The notes below the pieces were generated by a model. That model did not search any database. It was not told where the DNA came from and was given only the letters and a program-made list of their open reading frames with translations. The translations under genes and the position numbers were made by a program. Positions 1-9,279 of a DNA stretch of 64,000 nucleotides are shown here, one piece after another (positions within the stretch are counted from its first letter, which is position 1; every line of letters starts with the position of its first letter). The stretch comes from a virus: the IMG/VR virus record IMGVR_UViG_3300025168_000032, positions 121,653 through 185,652 of that record; one strand, 5' to 3'.

Positions 1-37
1 TAGACAAAAAACTTAGCTAACAAAAGGAAAAAATATC

Positions 38-814
38 ATGGCTTTAAATATAGAACAAATGAGAGCAAAGCTCGAAGTGTCACGTAACGGTGGCAAAAAA
101 CAAGATAACACTAAATGGCGCCCTTCTGAGGGTGATCAAACTGTTCGCATCATTCCTACTGATGATGGTGACCCTTTCAAGGAATTTCATTTCCATTATA
201 ATGTTGGAAGGAACCCCGGCATTCTTTGCCCCAAACGTAATCATGGGGAAGACTGTCCAATATGTGATTTCGCCTCAAAGTTGTGGCGACAAGGTGTCGA
301 AGGTAACGACGATACCGCCAAAAGAGAAGCAAAGAAATTATTTGCTCGAAAGCGCTATTACTCACCGATTATTGTTAGAGGTGAGGAGAGCAAAGGCGTA
401 AGGGTGTGGGCTTATGGCAAAATGGCTTATGAGACTCTACTTTCTTACGTTTTAGATCCGGATTATGGTGACATTACTCATGCCGAAACAGGTACTGATG
501 TTGTACTTAACTATGCCATACCCGGAACTCCGGGATCTTTTCCCAAGACCACGCTTAAGCCCCGTCGACGGCCATCAGTGTTGTGTGATGAAGACGTAGC
601 TGATTGTGACGAATTATTAAACTCTGTACCTGAGATGGAGACTCTCTTTCAACGACATTCTACCTCCGAAGTTCAATCGTTGTTGGACGAATACCTATCC
701 TCCGATGAATCCTCCGAGTCTCTCTCAAGCGAAACGGGAAAATATAATAAACAAAAAACTGTCGATGATGCATTAAAATCATTTATGAACAACGATACAT
801 CAATGGTTCGATAG
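38..814 (+). CDS. gp32-like single-stranded DNA-binding protein
   Basis: This 258-residue protein probably coats ssDNA during replication and recombination, as T4 gp32 does. A Cys/His cluster at about residues 63-76 (LCPKRNHGEDCPIC) matches the zinc-binding part of the gp32 core. The C-terminus is acidic and Ser/Asp/Glu-rich, as in gp32, where that tail recruits replication partners. An AAAGGAAAA ribosome site precedes the ATG. It sits directly upstream of UvsX, nuclease and helicase genes, which fits a replication module. Similarity outside the zinc region is loose, and it is shorter than T4 gp32 (301 residues). Confidence 0.8.
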   Translation: MALNIEQMRAKLEVSRNGGKKQDNTKWRPSEGDQTVRIIPTDDGDPFKEFHFHYNVGRNPGILCPKRNHGEDCPICDFASKLWRQGVEGNDDTAKREAKKLFARKRYYSPIIVRGEESKGVRVWAYGKMAYETLLSYVLDPDYGDITHAETGTDVVLNYAIPGTPGSFPKTTLKPRRRPSVLCDEDVADCDELLNSVPEMETLFQRHSTSEVQSLLDEYLSSDESSESLSSETGKYNKQKTVDDALKSFMNNDTSMVR

Positions 815-830
815 TGTGGTTAAGTGTGAC

Positions 831-866
831 GCCCCCAGCACTATAAATATGGGGGCATTTTTTTTA
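831..866 (+). terminator. Rho-independent terminator after the gp32-like gene
   Basis: A 6-bp GC stem (GCCCCC at 831-836, GGGGGC at 851-856) is followed by ATTTTTTTT. The loop contains TATAAATA (842-849), identical to the T4 late-promoter core and 29 nt before the next ATG. Whether that octamer acts as a late promoter is open. Confidence 0.75.
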
Positions 867-877
867 TTGGAGCAAAT

Positions 878-994
878 ATGAATATATTATTATTAATTTT
901 ATTAATCGCTTGTGGTGATGAGGAAGACTCAGCGTCAGACACAGGTGACGAAACAACAGAGACAGAGACTGAAGCCTATATTAGGTATCACTAA
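878..994 (+). CDS. Small predicted lipoprotein
   Basis: A 38-residue ORF has a short hydrophobic signal (MNILLLILLIAC) with a lipobox ending LIAC at Cys12. A short acidic Asp/Glu/Thr/Ser-rich tail follows. It should be exported and lipidated in a Gram-negative host. TTGGAGC lies upstream of the ATG, and the gene lies between a terminator and uvsX. The function is unknown. It is one of several short lipoproteins in the window, and superinfection exclusion is only a guess. Confidence 0.55.
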   Translation: MNILLLILLIACGDEEDSASDTGDETTETETEAYIRYH

Positions 995-1005
995 AGGAGA
1001 AAACA

Positions 1006-2094
1006 ATGGGAAAGGTGATCGAAATGACTGAACACACAGGAAAAATTAACGTTGGCGACTTAGCCAAGAAAATAAATAAGAAATTGGGCATCAAAGTTGC
1101 CCACGATTTGAATGAATCTAACCCAGTCTCTGTTAAAGATTGGATTCCAACTGGGTCTCGTTGGCTTGACTGTTCAATTAAGCCCGGAGAATACGCTGGT
1201 ATCCCTGTCGGTAAAATCACAGAACTTGCTGGTTTATCTGGGGCTGGCAAGTCCTTTATGGCTGCTCAGATCGCAGGCAACGCTCAAAAGAAAGGTATGT
1301 TTGTCGTATATTTTGATGCAGAATCAGCGATAGATGAGGACTTTTTGGTGAAGGCTGGGTGCACCAAGGATCAATTGTTATATCAACAAGCAGTCTCAGT
1401 CGAAAAAACATTAGAAACGATGGAATATGTAATGGGCGAGTATAGTGATGCAAGAGTTCTGTTTATTTGGGATTCTATTGCTGCAACCCCATCTGAAAAA
1501 GACCTTGAAGGAGATTATAACCCTCAATCTTCAATGGCTGTGAAGCCAAGAATTTTTTCCAAGGCATTTCCCAAACTTACGATCCCATTGGCGAATACTG
1601 AATCAACACTATTGTTGATTAATCAGTTAAAGACAAACATCTCTTCACGACCAGCAGAGATGCTTATGGAGCCGTATATAGCTCCGGGTGGAAAAGCTAT
1701 TGAGTACTTTTCCTCTTTGCGTATTTGGCTTACAAAGAGAAGAGCAAAAGCGTCATTTGCACTTGACGATGATGGCGTAAGAGTCGGGTCTCACGTCAAG
1801 GCCTTCATAAAGAAATCCAGAATGGGATCAGAAGGAAGGGTATGTGAGTTCAAGATAATGTGGGGAGGTCCAAAGGTTAGAATACAAGATGAAGAGTCTT
1901 GGCTAGACGTCCTTAAAGTTTCAAAACACCCCAATTTCACGCTCTCTGGGGCGTGGTACACAATGGTAGGGAAAGATGGAAAAGGTGTTAAATTTCAATC
2001 AAAACAGTGGCTTACTAAGCTAAAAGAAGAGAGTTTTAGGGAGACTGTTATTTCTTTAATGGATGAAGTTCTGATAGAGAAATATAAGTCGTAG
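1006..2094 (+). CDS. uvsX: UvsX/RecA-like recombinase
   Basis: This is an ATP-dependent strand-exchange protein of the RecA/UvsX family, 362 residues (T4 UvsX 391). Walker A is GLSGAGKS at residues 76-83. A Walker B-like segment, LFIWDSIAATPS, and the RecA-type motif LLLINQLKTNI follow. AAAGGAG precedes the ATG. It lies between gp32-like and nuclease/helicase genes and presumably supports recombination-dependent replication. A perfect terminator closes the unit. Confidence 0.9.
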   Translation: MGKVIEMTEHTGKINVGDLAKKINKKLGIKVAHDLNESNPVSVKDWIPTGSRWLDCSIKPGEYAGIPVGKITELAGLSGAGKSFMAAQIAGNAQKKGMFVVYFDAESAIDEDFLVKAGCTKDQLLYQQAVSVEKTLETMEYVMGEYSDARVLFIWDSIAATPSEKDLEGDYNPQSSMAVKPRIFSKAFPKLTIPLANTESTLLLINQLKTNISSRPAEMLMEPYIAPGGKAIEYFSSLRIWLTKRRAKASFALDDDGVRVGSHVKAFIKKSRMGSEGRVCEFKIMWGGPKVRIQDEESWLDVLKVSKHPNFTLSGAWYTMVGKDGKGVKFQSKQWLTKLKEESFRETVISLMDEVLIEKYKS

Positions 2095-2117
2095 TTTGTG
2101 TGTTTGATCATTGTGCT

Positions 2118-2150
2118 AACCCTCGGTTGAAATATACCGAGGGTTTTTTA
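2118..2150 (+). terminator. Rho-independent terminator after uvsX
   Basis: AACCCTCGG (2118-2126) pairs with CCGAGGGTT (2137-2145) and is followed by a T run. It lies 24 nt after the uvsX stop and just before the next promoter. Confidence 0.9.
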
Positions 2151-2151
2151 T

Positions 2152-2180
2152 TTGACAAACATATGTGTATGGGTTACATT
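2152..2180 (+). promoter_or_regulatory. Sigma-70-like promoter for the replication operon
   Basis: TTGACA (2152-2157), a 17-bp spacer and TACATT (2175-2180) lie 20 bp before the start of the nuclease gene. The spacing is canonical and matches other promoters of this phage. Confidence 0.75.
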
Positions 2181-2200
2181 ACTTAAACATCGGAGGAAAT

Positions 2201-2632
2201 ATGAGTTATAGAGATTCATCAAACCAATCAGGGGACATCAGCGAAATAACAATTAAGCTTGATTTAATTAAGAAAGGATATGTGGTCTTAGAACCATCTT
2301 CTAGAGATTGTGTATATGACCTTGTTGTGGACATGGACGGAACCTTTGAGACAGTTCAGTGCAAAACAATGCAAAATAACAGCATAACAAAGATCGTAGA
2401 TCGATCAAATGAGGTTGTGTGCGCTGGCGGCAAAACAAGAAACTCATTGGACTATGCCGAGCATGGTGTTAATTGGCTAGTTGGTTGCCGCAAGGAGACA
2501 GCCGAAACATATTATTACAAACTTAAAACGTATGCTGCGATTCCGGGAAAATCGTTTAGTGTTCTGAAGAATCCACAAGACGGCTTTCCAAGTCGTGTAG
2601 TGCCAAATAGACACGCAAGGGGGAATAAATAA
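2201..2632 (+). CDS. PD-(D/E)XK nuclease-like protein
   Basis: This 143-residue protein has the layout of the small PD-(D/E)XK endonuclease family: an N-terminal helix with a conserved Glu (SGDISEIT), a YDLVVD strand carrying the Asp, and VQCKT supplying the Q-x-K version of the motif. ATG 2201 is chosen over the upstream in-frame ATG because CGGAGG precedes it and the promoter -10 overlaps the upstream start. Its stop overlaps the next gene by one base (TAATG). It may act as a resolvase or repair nuclease with the adjacent exonuclease. The family call is by motif only. Confidence 0.6.
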   Translation: MSYRDSSNQSGDISEITIKLDLIKKGYVVLEPSSRDCVYDLVVDMDGTFETVQCKTMQNNSITKIVDRSNEVVCAGGKTRNSLDYAEHGVNWLVGCRKETAETYYYKLKTYAAIPGKSFSVLKNPQDGFPSRVVPNRHARGNK

Positions 2633-3615
2633 TGTTAAAACTTGAAGTAAAAAGAAGTGACAAAAAGAGAGTATTAATAATTGATGCTCTCAACATGTTC
2701 TTAAGAAGCTACACGATCATTCCAAGTATGAACCCCAAGGGCCTTCCCAACGGAGGTACAGTTGGGTTTATAAAATCGTTGCAAAAACTTTGTCGTGACT
2801 TTCGTCCAAGTGAAGTCGTTATTTGTTGGGATGGACATGGCGGTTCGGAAAAAAAGAGACAACTTAATAAGGAATACAAACAAGGTAGACGACCTGTGCG
2901 TTTCAACCGCAGAATGATTGAACTCCCAGAAGAAGATGTTTACAAAAACAGAAGAGATCAGCAACTAAGACTACATGAATATTTGAATGAGATGCCTGTT
3001 GTACAGTTGCAGCTTGATTATGTTGAAGCTGATGACATCATAGCGTATGTTGACACAAGAAGCAAGTATAAAGGCTGGGATAAAATAATAGTATCCTCTG
3101 ATAAAGACTTTTATCAACTATGTGAGGATGACCAAACATATATATGGAGACCCATTCAAAAAGAATTGATAAGTCAAAAACAACTAGTCTACAAGTTTGG
3201 AGTACACCCGGCTAACTTTGCACTGGTCAGGGCTATTGAAGGAGACTCATCAGATAACCTCAAGGGCGTACCAAGAATAGGTATGAAAACTGTTGTTAAA
3301 TATTTTCCTTTTGTCGATAAACCACAGAAGATCTCTTGTTCAGAAATATTCACACACTGTCAAATGGAAAAAAACAAGAAATCTGTTCACAATAAGTTGC
3401 TAGAACACAAAGAACTTGTTAAGAATAACTATACTATTATGCAGTTATACGATCCAAATATTTCTCTACAAGGTAAGCAACAGATTGATTATACTTTATC
3501 TAATTATAAGCCCCTGTTTAGTAAGATAAACGTTAGTAAAATGCTTATGGAAGATGGACAAGGATCGTTGAACTTGACTGACATGTGGGTTGCTTTTAGG
3601 AAAATTGTACAGTAG
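2632..3615 (+). CDS. 5'-3' exonuclease / flap endonuclease (T4 RNase H-like)
   Basis: This is a FEN-family nuclease of 327 residues that probably removes RNA primers and flaps. Visible signatures are IIDALNMFLRSY at the N-terminus, an ICWDG strand followed by a basic arch region (KKRQLNKEYKQGR), the acidic pair YVEADDII, VSSDKDFYQL, and the helix-hairpin-helix region EGDSSDNLKGVPRIG. All the metal-binding acidic clusters expected of the family are present. It is translationally coupled to the upstream nuclease through TAATG. Confidence 0.9.
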   Translation: MLKLEVKRSDKKRVLIIDALNMFLRSYTIIPSMNPKGLPNGGTVGFIKSLQKLCRDFRPSEVVICWDGHGGSEKKRQLNKEYKQGRRPVRFNRRMIELPEEDVYKNRRDQQLRLHEYLNEMPVVQLQLDYVEADDIIAYVDTRSKYKGWDKIIVSSDKDFYQLCEDDQTYIWRPIQKELISQKQLVYKFGVHPANFALVRAIEGDSSDNLKGVPRIGMKTVVKYFPFVDKPQKISCSEIFTHCQMEKNKKSVHNKLLEHKELVKNNYTIMQLYDPNISLQGKQQIDYTLSNYKPLFSKINVSKMLMEDGQGSLNLTDMWVAFRKIVQ

Positions 3616-3638
3616 TTATAAAACATTCGGAGGATGAT

Positions 3639-5000
3639 ATGGAATTAAAACATGAAACTTTTCAAAGGTTTGGAAAGACATTTCAAGAGAACTTGTGCCA
3701 CCTGATGCTTCAGGATAGGACATTTTGTGATCAGATATGCGAAGTACTCGACGTAGAATATTTACAGTACGAACACCTTAAAGTATTCGCGAATATGTTA
3801 ATAGAGTACAGAGCCAAATATAGACAGCACCCAAGCTATGAGATTATGGCGACCAATATAACCTCTGGCTTAGGGTCATACACAGATGCACTACAGAAGC
3901 AAATAAGACAGTTTTATGCTAAAGTTATTAACTCTCACGAGATCGATGGATCTGATTTCATTAAAGAACATGCCATTGATTTTTGCCGTAAGCAGGTACT
4001 TAAAAAAGCGATGATTCAGTCTGTTAAGCTTCTTAAGTCGTCTTCATTCGAGGAAATTGCTACTGTTATTGAAGATGCAATGAAGCTTGGTACGAACGTT
4101 GATTTTGGACATGATTATCATATGGATATCGACGATCGCTTCAGACTTAAATCCAGAAACCCAGTGTCGACAGGGTGGAAGAGAGTTGACGAGGTTTGTC
4201 AGGGTGGTCTTGGTAAATCAGAGCTTGGTGTTGCCATAGCTCCAACTGGCGCTGGAAAGAGTATGCTTATGGTGCATCTTGGGGCAACGGCCCTAAAGGA
4301 GGGTAAAACTGTTGTCTATTACACTCTAGAATTGGCAGACACGGTAGTTGGCCAAAGGTTCGACTCTTGCATAACAGGGATTAAACTTAATGATTTATTA
4401 AGAAACAAATTTAATATTGTGGAACAGGTAAAAGACATCAAAGGCCATCTAATTATTAAAGAATATCCAACAAAGTCGGCAAGTACTCAAACAATAAAGA
4501 GTCATATAGAGCGCCTCAAAAAGAGGGGCATAAACCCTGATATGATAATAGTAGATTACGCTGATTTACTCCGTCCAGTTAAAAGCTACGGAGAGAAACG
4601 CCACGACCTAGAGAGTATATATGAAGAACTTAGATCTATCGCACAAACCTATGAATGTCCAGTTTGGACATGTTCACAAACTAATCGTGGCGGCCTAAAT
4701 GCAGAAGTCATTACTATGGAGTCTATCTCCGAAGCGTTTAATAAATGTTTTGTCGCAGATTTTATATTCTCGCTGTCCAGAACAGCACAAGACAAACAGG
4801 CAAATACAGGACGATTCTTTATTGCCAAGAATAGAAACGGTCCTGATGGTTTGGTGTTCCCTATTTTTATGGACACATCAAATGTATCGATTAAGGCATT
4901 AGAGAGAACAGAGATGACAAGTGATGATAAACCCCAGCCTACGGCAAAGAGTAATCTCACATATTTGAGAGACAAGTACGCAGAAGTTCGAGGAAAATAG
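3639..5000 (+). CDS. Replicative DNA helicase, DnaB/T4 gp41-like
   Basis: This is a hexameric 5'-3' helicase candidate of 453 residues. The C-terminal RecA-like domain has Walker A GAGKS at residues 204-208, followed by VVYYTLEL, Walker B MIIVDYADLL with Asp306, and the DnaB-type CSQTNRGG motif. The N-terminal half is helical, as expected for the primase-interacting domain. CGGAGGA precedes the ATG. No separate primase was recognised in the window. Confidence 0.9.
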   Translation: MELKHETFQRFGKTFQENLCHLMLQDRTFCDQICEVLDVEYLQYEHLKVFANMLIEYRAKYRQHPSYEIMATNITSGLGSYTDALQKQIRQFYAKVINSHEIDGSDFIKEHAIDFCRKQVLKKAMIQSVKLLKSSSFEEIATVIEDAMKLGTNVDFGHDYHMDIDDRFRLKSRNPVSTGWKRVDEVCQGGLGKSELGVAIAPTGAGKSMLMVHLGATALKEGKTVVYYTLELADTVVGQRFDSCITGIKLNDLLRNKFNIVEQVKDIKGHLIIKEYPTKSASTQTIKSHIERLKKRGINPDMIIVDYADLLRPVKSYGEKRHDLESIYEELRSIAQTYECPVWTCSQTNRGGLNAEVITMESISEAFNKCFVADFIFSLSRTAQDKQANTGRFFIAKNRNGPDGLVFPIFMDTSNVSIKALERTEMTSDDKPQPTAKSNLTYLRDKYAEVRGK

Positions 5001-5010
5001 GAGACCCACA

Positions 5011-6873
5011 ATGAACATAGCAAATAAAATATTATCGGATATAACAGTGCATATGAAGTATGCAAGATACTTACCGGAAAAGAATCGCAGAGAGACTTGG
5101 GATGAATTAGTAACAAGAAACAAGACTATGCATCTTAAAAAGTTTCCTAAGTTGAAACATGAGATTGAGGAAGCGTACAAATTCGTATATGATAAGAAGG
5201 TATTACCTTCTATGCGCTCAATGCAGTTTGCAGGAAAACCTATTGAGATTAGTCCCAATCGGGTGTTTAATTGCGCCTACGCTCCTATAGACGATGTTCG
5301 TGTTTTTGGTGAAATAATGTTTTTATTATTAGGCGGAACCGGTGTTGGATTTTCAGTGCAAAGCCACCATGTGGAGAAATTGCCACCCGTCCTTAAGCCA
5401 AATAAGAAAAGAACAAGAAGGTTTTTGATTGGAGATTCCATCGAGGGCTGGTCAGATGCAGTAACAGCGCTGATAAAATCTTATTTCAAAGGAACTTCTC
5501 AGTTGAGATTCGATTATTCAGACATACGTGCAAAGGGCGAGAGACTAGTTACAAGTGGGGGCAAAGCTCCCGGACCACGACCTCTTCGGGAGTGCTTGGT
5601 TAAAGTCGAAGGTATGCTTGATGCAAAAGAAAACGGAGAAAGACTCAGTTCTATCGAGGTTCATGACGTGGTATGTCATGTGGCAGATGCTGTTTTGGCT
5701 GGTGGTATTCGTCGCGCTGCTCTCATATCTTTGTTTAGTATTGACGATGAGAATATGCTTGCTTCCAAGTCGGGTAACTGGTGGGAAACTAACCCCCAGC
5801 GCGGCCGGGCTAATAATTCTGCTGTCATTATGCGTCACCGCATTGATAAAGATACATTTATGAAAATATGGGAAAGAATCAGGGAATCAGGCAGCGGAGA
5901 GCCCGGTATATATTTAACAAATGATAAAGAGTATGGTTGCAACCCTTGTTGCGAGATTGCCCTTCGTCCATATCAGTTTTGTAATTTGACAGAAGTAAAT
6001 GTTAGTGATGTGGTCTCCCAAAAAGAGTATGAAGATAGAGCGAGAGCCGGGTCTTTCATCGGGACCTTACAAGCGTCTTACACTGACTTTCATTATTTAA
6101 GACCAGTGTGGCAGAGAAACACAGAAAAGGATTATTTAATTGGGGTTTCAATGACAGGGATAGCATCAGGCTTTGTAGAAGGTCTGGATATGGAACAAGC
6201 AGCCAGAGTAGTGGCTAACGAGAATCATAGAGTAGCCAACCTTGTCGGGATAAAACCTGCTGCGCGTTGCACCACTACAAAACCAGCAGGAACAACCTCG
6301 TTGGTTTTAGGAACATCGAGTGGTATTCATGCATGGCATAACGATACTTACATCAGAAGGTTGAGAGTTGGAAAGAACGAGGCAATTTATTCTTATTTAC
6401 TAAAAAATCACCCAGAATTGGTTGAGGATGAATACTTCCGACCACACGATACAGCAGTTATATCAGTTCCACAAAAGGCTCCGTTGGGTGCCACAACAAG
6501 GGTAGAAAGCGCGTTGAATCTCTTGGAGAGGGTTAAGAACGTTCACTTAAAGTGGGTCAAGACTGGGCACCGTAGCGGCCAGAACACAAACAATGTTTCA
6601 GCCACAATCAATATAAAAGAAACAGAATGGGATGAAGTCGGAGAGTGGATGTGGGATAACAGGAAAAACTATAATGGTTTAGCCATTTTACCCCATGATG
6701 GCGGCAGCTATCGGCAAGCTCCTTTTGAAGACTGCACAGAAGAGAAATACAATGAAATGTTAAAACATCTTGTTGATATAGATTTGACACAAGTTATAGA
6801 GACAGAAGACGAAACTGATCTTAAAGGTGAAATTGCCTGTGCCGGTGGAACCTGCACCGTTGAATTTCTATAG
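5011..6873 (+). CDS. nrdJ: Class II (adenosylcobalamin) ribonucleoside-triphosphate reductase
   Basis: This 620-residue enzyme should reduce ribonucleotides to deoxyribonucleotides using coenzyme B12. It resembles the monomeric Lactobacillus leichmannii RTPR. The active-site block N311-P-C313-C314-E315 and Cys324 keep exactly the spacing of RTPR N406, C408, E410 and C419. NCAY carries the partner Cys88. The C-terminal redox pair is Cys610/Cys615 (CAGGTC). An extra Cys replaces the usual Gly after the thiyl Cys. No NrdB or NrdD partner gene is nearby. The protein needs no oxygen or iron, but depends on host cobalamin. Confidence 0.92.
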   Translation: MNIANKILSDITVHMKYARYLPEKNRRETWDELVTRNKTMHLKKFPKLKHEIEEAYKFVYDKKVLPSMRSMQFAGKPIEISPNRVFNCAYAPIDDVRVFGEIMFLLLGGTGVGFSVQSHHVEKLPPVLKPNKKRTRRFLIGDSIEGWSDAVTALIKSYFKGTSQLRFDYSDIRAKGERLVTSGGKAPGPRPLRECLVKVEGMLDAKENGERLSSIEVHDVVCHVADAVLAGGIRRAALISLFSIDDENMLASKSGNWWETNPQRGRANNSAVIMRHRIDKDTFMKIWERIRESGSGEPGIYLTNDKEYGCNPCCEIALRPYQFCNLTEVNVSDVVSQKEYEDRARAGSFIGTLQASYTDFHYLRPVWQRNTEKDYLIGVSMTGIASGFVEGLDMEQAARVVANENHRVANLVGIKPAARCTTTKPAGTTSLVLGTSSGIHAWHNDTYIRRLRVGKNEAIYSYLLKNHPELVEDEYFRPHDTAVISVPQKAPLGATTRVESALNLLERVKNVHLKWVKTGHRSGQNTNNVSATINIKETEWDEVGEWMWDNRKNYNGLAILPHDGGSYRQAPFEDCTEEKYNEMLKHLVDIDLTQVIETEDETDLKGEIACAGGTCTVEFL

Positions 6874-6921
6874 AGCAACTAAAAAATAGTAAAATATCAT
6901 TTTAAAAAACCGGAGGATAAA

Positions 6922-7524
6922 ATGAAAGCAATAATGAATGTATCACCTTTACTTAAGGACCATGAATTGAGATATCGCCCAATTGTTATCTCTGTCAACG
7001 AGTTTGACGAAAAATCTGCAAAAGAGTTCTCGCAAAAGATGACTCTCGCACACAACACGGGACAGCCAGTTATACCTATCGTGATTGATTCCTATGGCGG
7101 TCAGGTCTATTCTCTTATGAATATGATCGCAGAAATAGAGAATTCATCACTACCGGTCATGACAATCGCCCAAGGTAAAGCAATGTCTTGTGGCGCTGTT
7201 TTACTGTCCTATGGATCGGAAGGGATGCGATACGCGGCCCCTACTGCGACAATTATGATTCATGATGTGGCGGCTGGTGCAATGGGAAAAATAGAAGATC
7301 TTAAGTCTAAAACAAGGGAAGCCAACAGGCTTAACAAAAAGATATTCTCGATGATGGATAAAAACTGCGGAAAACCCGAGGGGTTCTTTTTGGATAAGCT
7401 TCAGCAGAAGAGTCGAGCAGACTGGTATTTAACAGCGAAAAAAGCTAAGAAGCATAACCTTGTAAATCATTTGCGAGTCCCCACTATGAAAATCAATATA
7501 GGTGTATCAATAACAGTAAAATAA
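6922..7524 (+). CDS. ClpP-like serine protease (copy 1)
   Basis: This is a 200-residue ClpP-fold protein. Ser89 in AMSCGA, His114 in IMIHD and Asp167 in RADWYLTA form a complete catalytic triad. The oxyanion-type strand YGGQVY is also present. CCGGAGG precedes the ATG. No ClpX/ClpA ATPase is seen here, so it may borrow host unfoldases or act in prohead maturation, since some phage prohead proteases have a ClpP fold. A second ClpP-like gene lies at 21084. Confidence 0.85.
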   Translation: MKAIMNVSPLLKDHELRYRPIVISVNEFDEKSAKEFSQKMTLAHNTGQPVIPIVIDSYGGQVYSLMNMIAEIENSSLPVMTIAQGKAMSCGAVLLSYGSEGMRYAAPTATIMIHDVAAGAMGKIEDLKSKTREANRLNKKIFSMMDKNCGKPEGFFLDKLQQKSRADWYLTAKKAKKHNLVNHLRVPTMKINIGVSITVK

Positions 7525-7529
7525 ATTAC

Positions 7530-7558
7530 TTGACTTTATACTCTTAGCATGTTATAAT
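7530..7558 (+). promoter_or_regulatory. Sigma-70-like promoter with extended -10
   Basis: TTGACT (7530-7535), a 17-bp spacer ending TGT, and a perfect TATAAT (7553-7558). It drives the GroES-like gene and the downstream ThyX cluster. It is the closest match to the bacterial consensus in the window. Confidence 0.85.
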
Positions 7559-7592
7559 ATATAATGTGTTAAGAGTTTTTTTGGAGGTTATT

Positions 7593-7886
7593 ATGAACTT
7601 TAAGCCGTTTAATCGTTATATTTTAGTGGAACCAGTCGAGGAAAAAGAAGAAGGATTTACAGCGACAATAGTACTACCGGAAAATTACACCAAACCGGTG
7701 TCTGCTTATCTTAGGTGTGTAGTATTGTCTGTCTCTAGAGATTCCAAATTTTCATCCCTCCTTTCGAAAGGGGATGAAATTATAATTGAAAGAAGAATGC
7801 TCTGTAATGTTGATATAACAGAAAAACCAGTCTATTTAGTATTAGAAAATTATATTTATGGGAGTATTACAGATGAAAATAACTAG
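7593..7886 (+). CDS. groES: GroES / gp31-like co-chaperonin
   Basis: This 97-residue protein has the Cpn10 pattern: FKPFNRYILVEPVEEKEEG, TIVLPEN at the mobile-loop/strand region, a KGDEIII turn, and a closing YLVLENYIYGSI strand. It would cap GroEL during capsid-protein folding, as T4 gp31 does. ATG 7593 is chosen because TTGGAGG lies upstream. The mobile loop is divergent. The phage's own GroEL is encoded about 16 kb downstream rather than in a groESL operon. Confidence 0.75.
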   Translation: MNFKPFNRYILVEPVEEKEEGFTATIVLPENYTKPVSAYLRCVVLSVSRDSKFSSLLSKGDEIIIERRMLCNVDITEKPVYLVLENYIYGSITDENN

Positions 7887-8547
7887 AGAACTTTTAAAAG
7901 AGCTTATTACTGAGACTATGAAAGAAAACACAATGATCCTGTCTGAGGCCAGAGTAGATCTCAGCCTTGACAATATCATGAATATGTTGAAAGACAAAAA
8001 CCCAAAGGCGACCTTACAGAGAGTGGGTATCATGACTGCTGAAAACCCAAGAGGTGTTAAGAGCGACGCTCAGTCAAACATGGAAATGTTACAAGATTTC
8101 AAACAAACTCTAGATCGATCTTCACTGGACTATGTTGAGATGGGTGGGAAGTACGGAAGCCCAGAAAACAGTTTGTTAATTTTAAATCCAACCAAGATGG
8201 ATATTATATCATTCGGTAAGAAATATGGTCAAGCTGCTGTAATTTACGGTCAAAGATTAAAGAGAAACTATCGTGAAGGACAAGAATCTCAATATTTTAG
8301 AATTGACTATTATCAAACAGAACCAGATGGAGAAAAAGATCCAGATTATGGCCCTCAAGAATACTATCTAGTTGACTCAAGAGACATGGTTGTATCTGAT
8401 GACACAAGGCAAGATTATTACAGCGAGATTGGCGGCCGAAAGTTTTATATTCCGTTTTTCTCTGAAACCCCTGAACATAAAATGGGTGATGAATCTGGCG
8501 TAGTTGCCTCTGATCCTGAAAGTGAAATAAAATCCTACATGAGGTAA
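7873..8547 (+). CDS. Unknown protein with putative head-targeting N-terminus
   Basis: This 224-residue protein begins MKITRELLKELITETM, an amphipathic leader ending in an I-x-E site of the kind cut by T4-type prohead proteases. The rest contains mixed alpha/beta segments such as SLLILNPTKMDIISFGKKYGQ and YYLVDSRDMV, with no recognised family. It overlaps the GroES stop by 14 nt, so translation is probably coupled. It may be packaged in the head and injected. Confidence 0.6.
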   Translation: MKITRELLKELITETMKENTMILSEARVDLSLDNIMNMLKDKNPKATLQRVGIMTAENPRGVKSDAQSNMEMLQDFKQTLDRSSLDYVEMGGKYGSPENSLLILNPTKMDIISFGKKYGQAAVIYGQRLKRNYREGQESQYFRIDYYQTEPDGEKDPDYGPQEYYLVDSRDMVVSDDTRQDYYSEIGGRKFYIPFFSETPEHKMGDESGVVASDPESEIKSYMR

Positions 8548-9279
8548 ATGATGGAAGAATATGATAAAAGTATCAATTTGTATAGTGACGGCATTGGTTC
8601 GGTATGTTACGTTGATCATATGGGCAGCGACATTACCGTTGTTAACAGCGCAAGGGTTAGTTTTGGTGTGCAAAAGTCTGATCTTGATGGGCGCGACAAG
8701 CGACTTATTAATTACCTTATCAAACATAGGCACACCTCTACATTGGAACATAATCTTGTTACCTTTAAATTTGTTGTGCCTTTGTTCGTTCGTTCTCAGC
8801 ACCATCGCCATAGAACATGGTCCTACAATGAGATTTCTAGAAGATATACCGACAAGGATCTACAATTTTATGAACCAAAGCAATTCAGAACGCAACACAA
8901 GTCAAACCGACAAGCTTCCAACCCAGACGAGTTAATAGATCCTAATTGGAGTCGTATATACAATTCAGTTATCCCAACTAAAACGAGAACCGCGTCTGAA
9001 GTGGTAAAAGCTCATCACGAATCAAGTCTAAAGCTTTTTTATACACTCATTGACAAAGGAGTGTGTAGAGAACAAGCTCGCGGAGTTCTACCACAGAACC
9101 TCTACACTGAATTCTACGGCACAGTAAATCTATCCAACCTCTTGAAGTTTATTGACCTTCGCACACACGAAGGAGCACAATGGGAGATTCAAAAAGTGGC
9201 GGAGGCCTGCTTGGAAATAGCAACAGATCTATGGCCGGTGACTGTTAATTCATACAGGAAACTGCGAGGTGGGACATAA
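8548..9279 (+). CDS. thyX: Flavin-dependent thymidylate synthase ThyX
   Basis: This enzyme makes dTMP from dUMP with FAD and methylene-tetrahydrofolate. The ThyX signature RHRTWSYNEISRRY is at residues 87-100 and fits RHRxxSxxExSxRY. The substrate-binding C-terminal part (QARGVLPQNLYTEFYGT, LRTHEGAQWEI) is also clear. Its 243 residues are normal length. ATG 8548 or 8551 can both be used after GAGGT. It pairs functionally with the dUTPase and thymidine kinase in this window. Confidence 0.95.
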   Translation: MMEEYDKSINLYSDGIGSVCYVDHMGSDITVVNSARVSFGVQKSDLDGRDKRLINYLIKHRHTSTLEHNLVTFKFVVPLFVRSQHHRHRTWSYNEISRRYTDKDLQFYEPKQFRTQHKSNRQASNPDELIDPNWSRIYNSVIPTKTRTASEVVKAHHESSLKLFYTLIDKGVCREQARGVLPQNLYTEFYGTVNLSNLLKFIDLRTHEGAQWEIQKVAEACLEIATDLWPVTVNSYRKLRGGT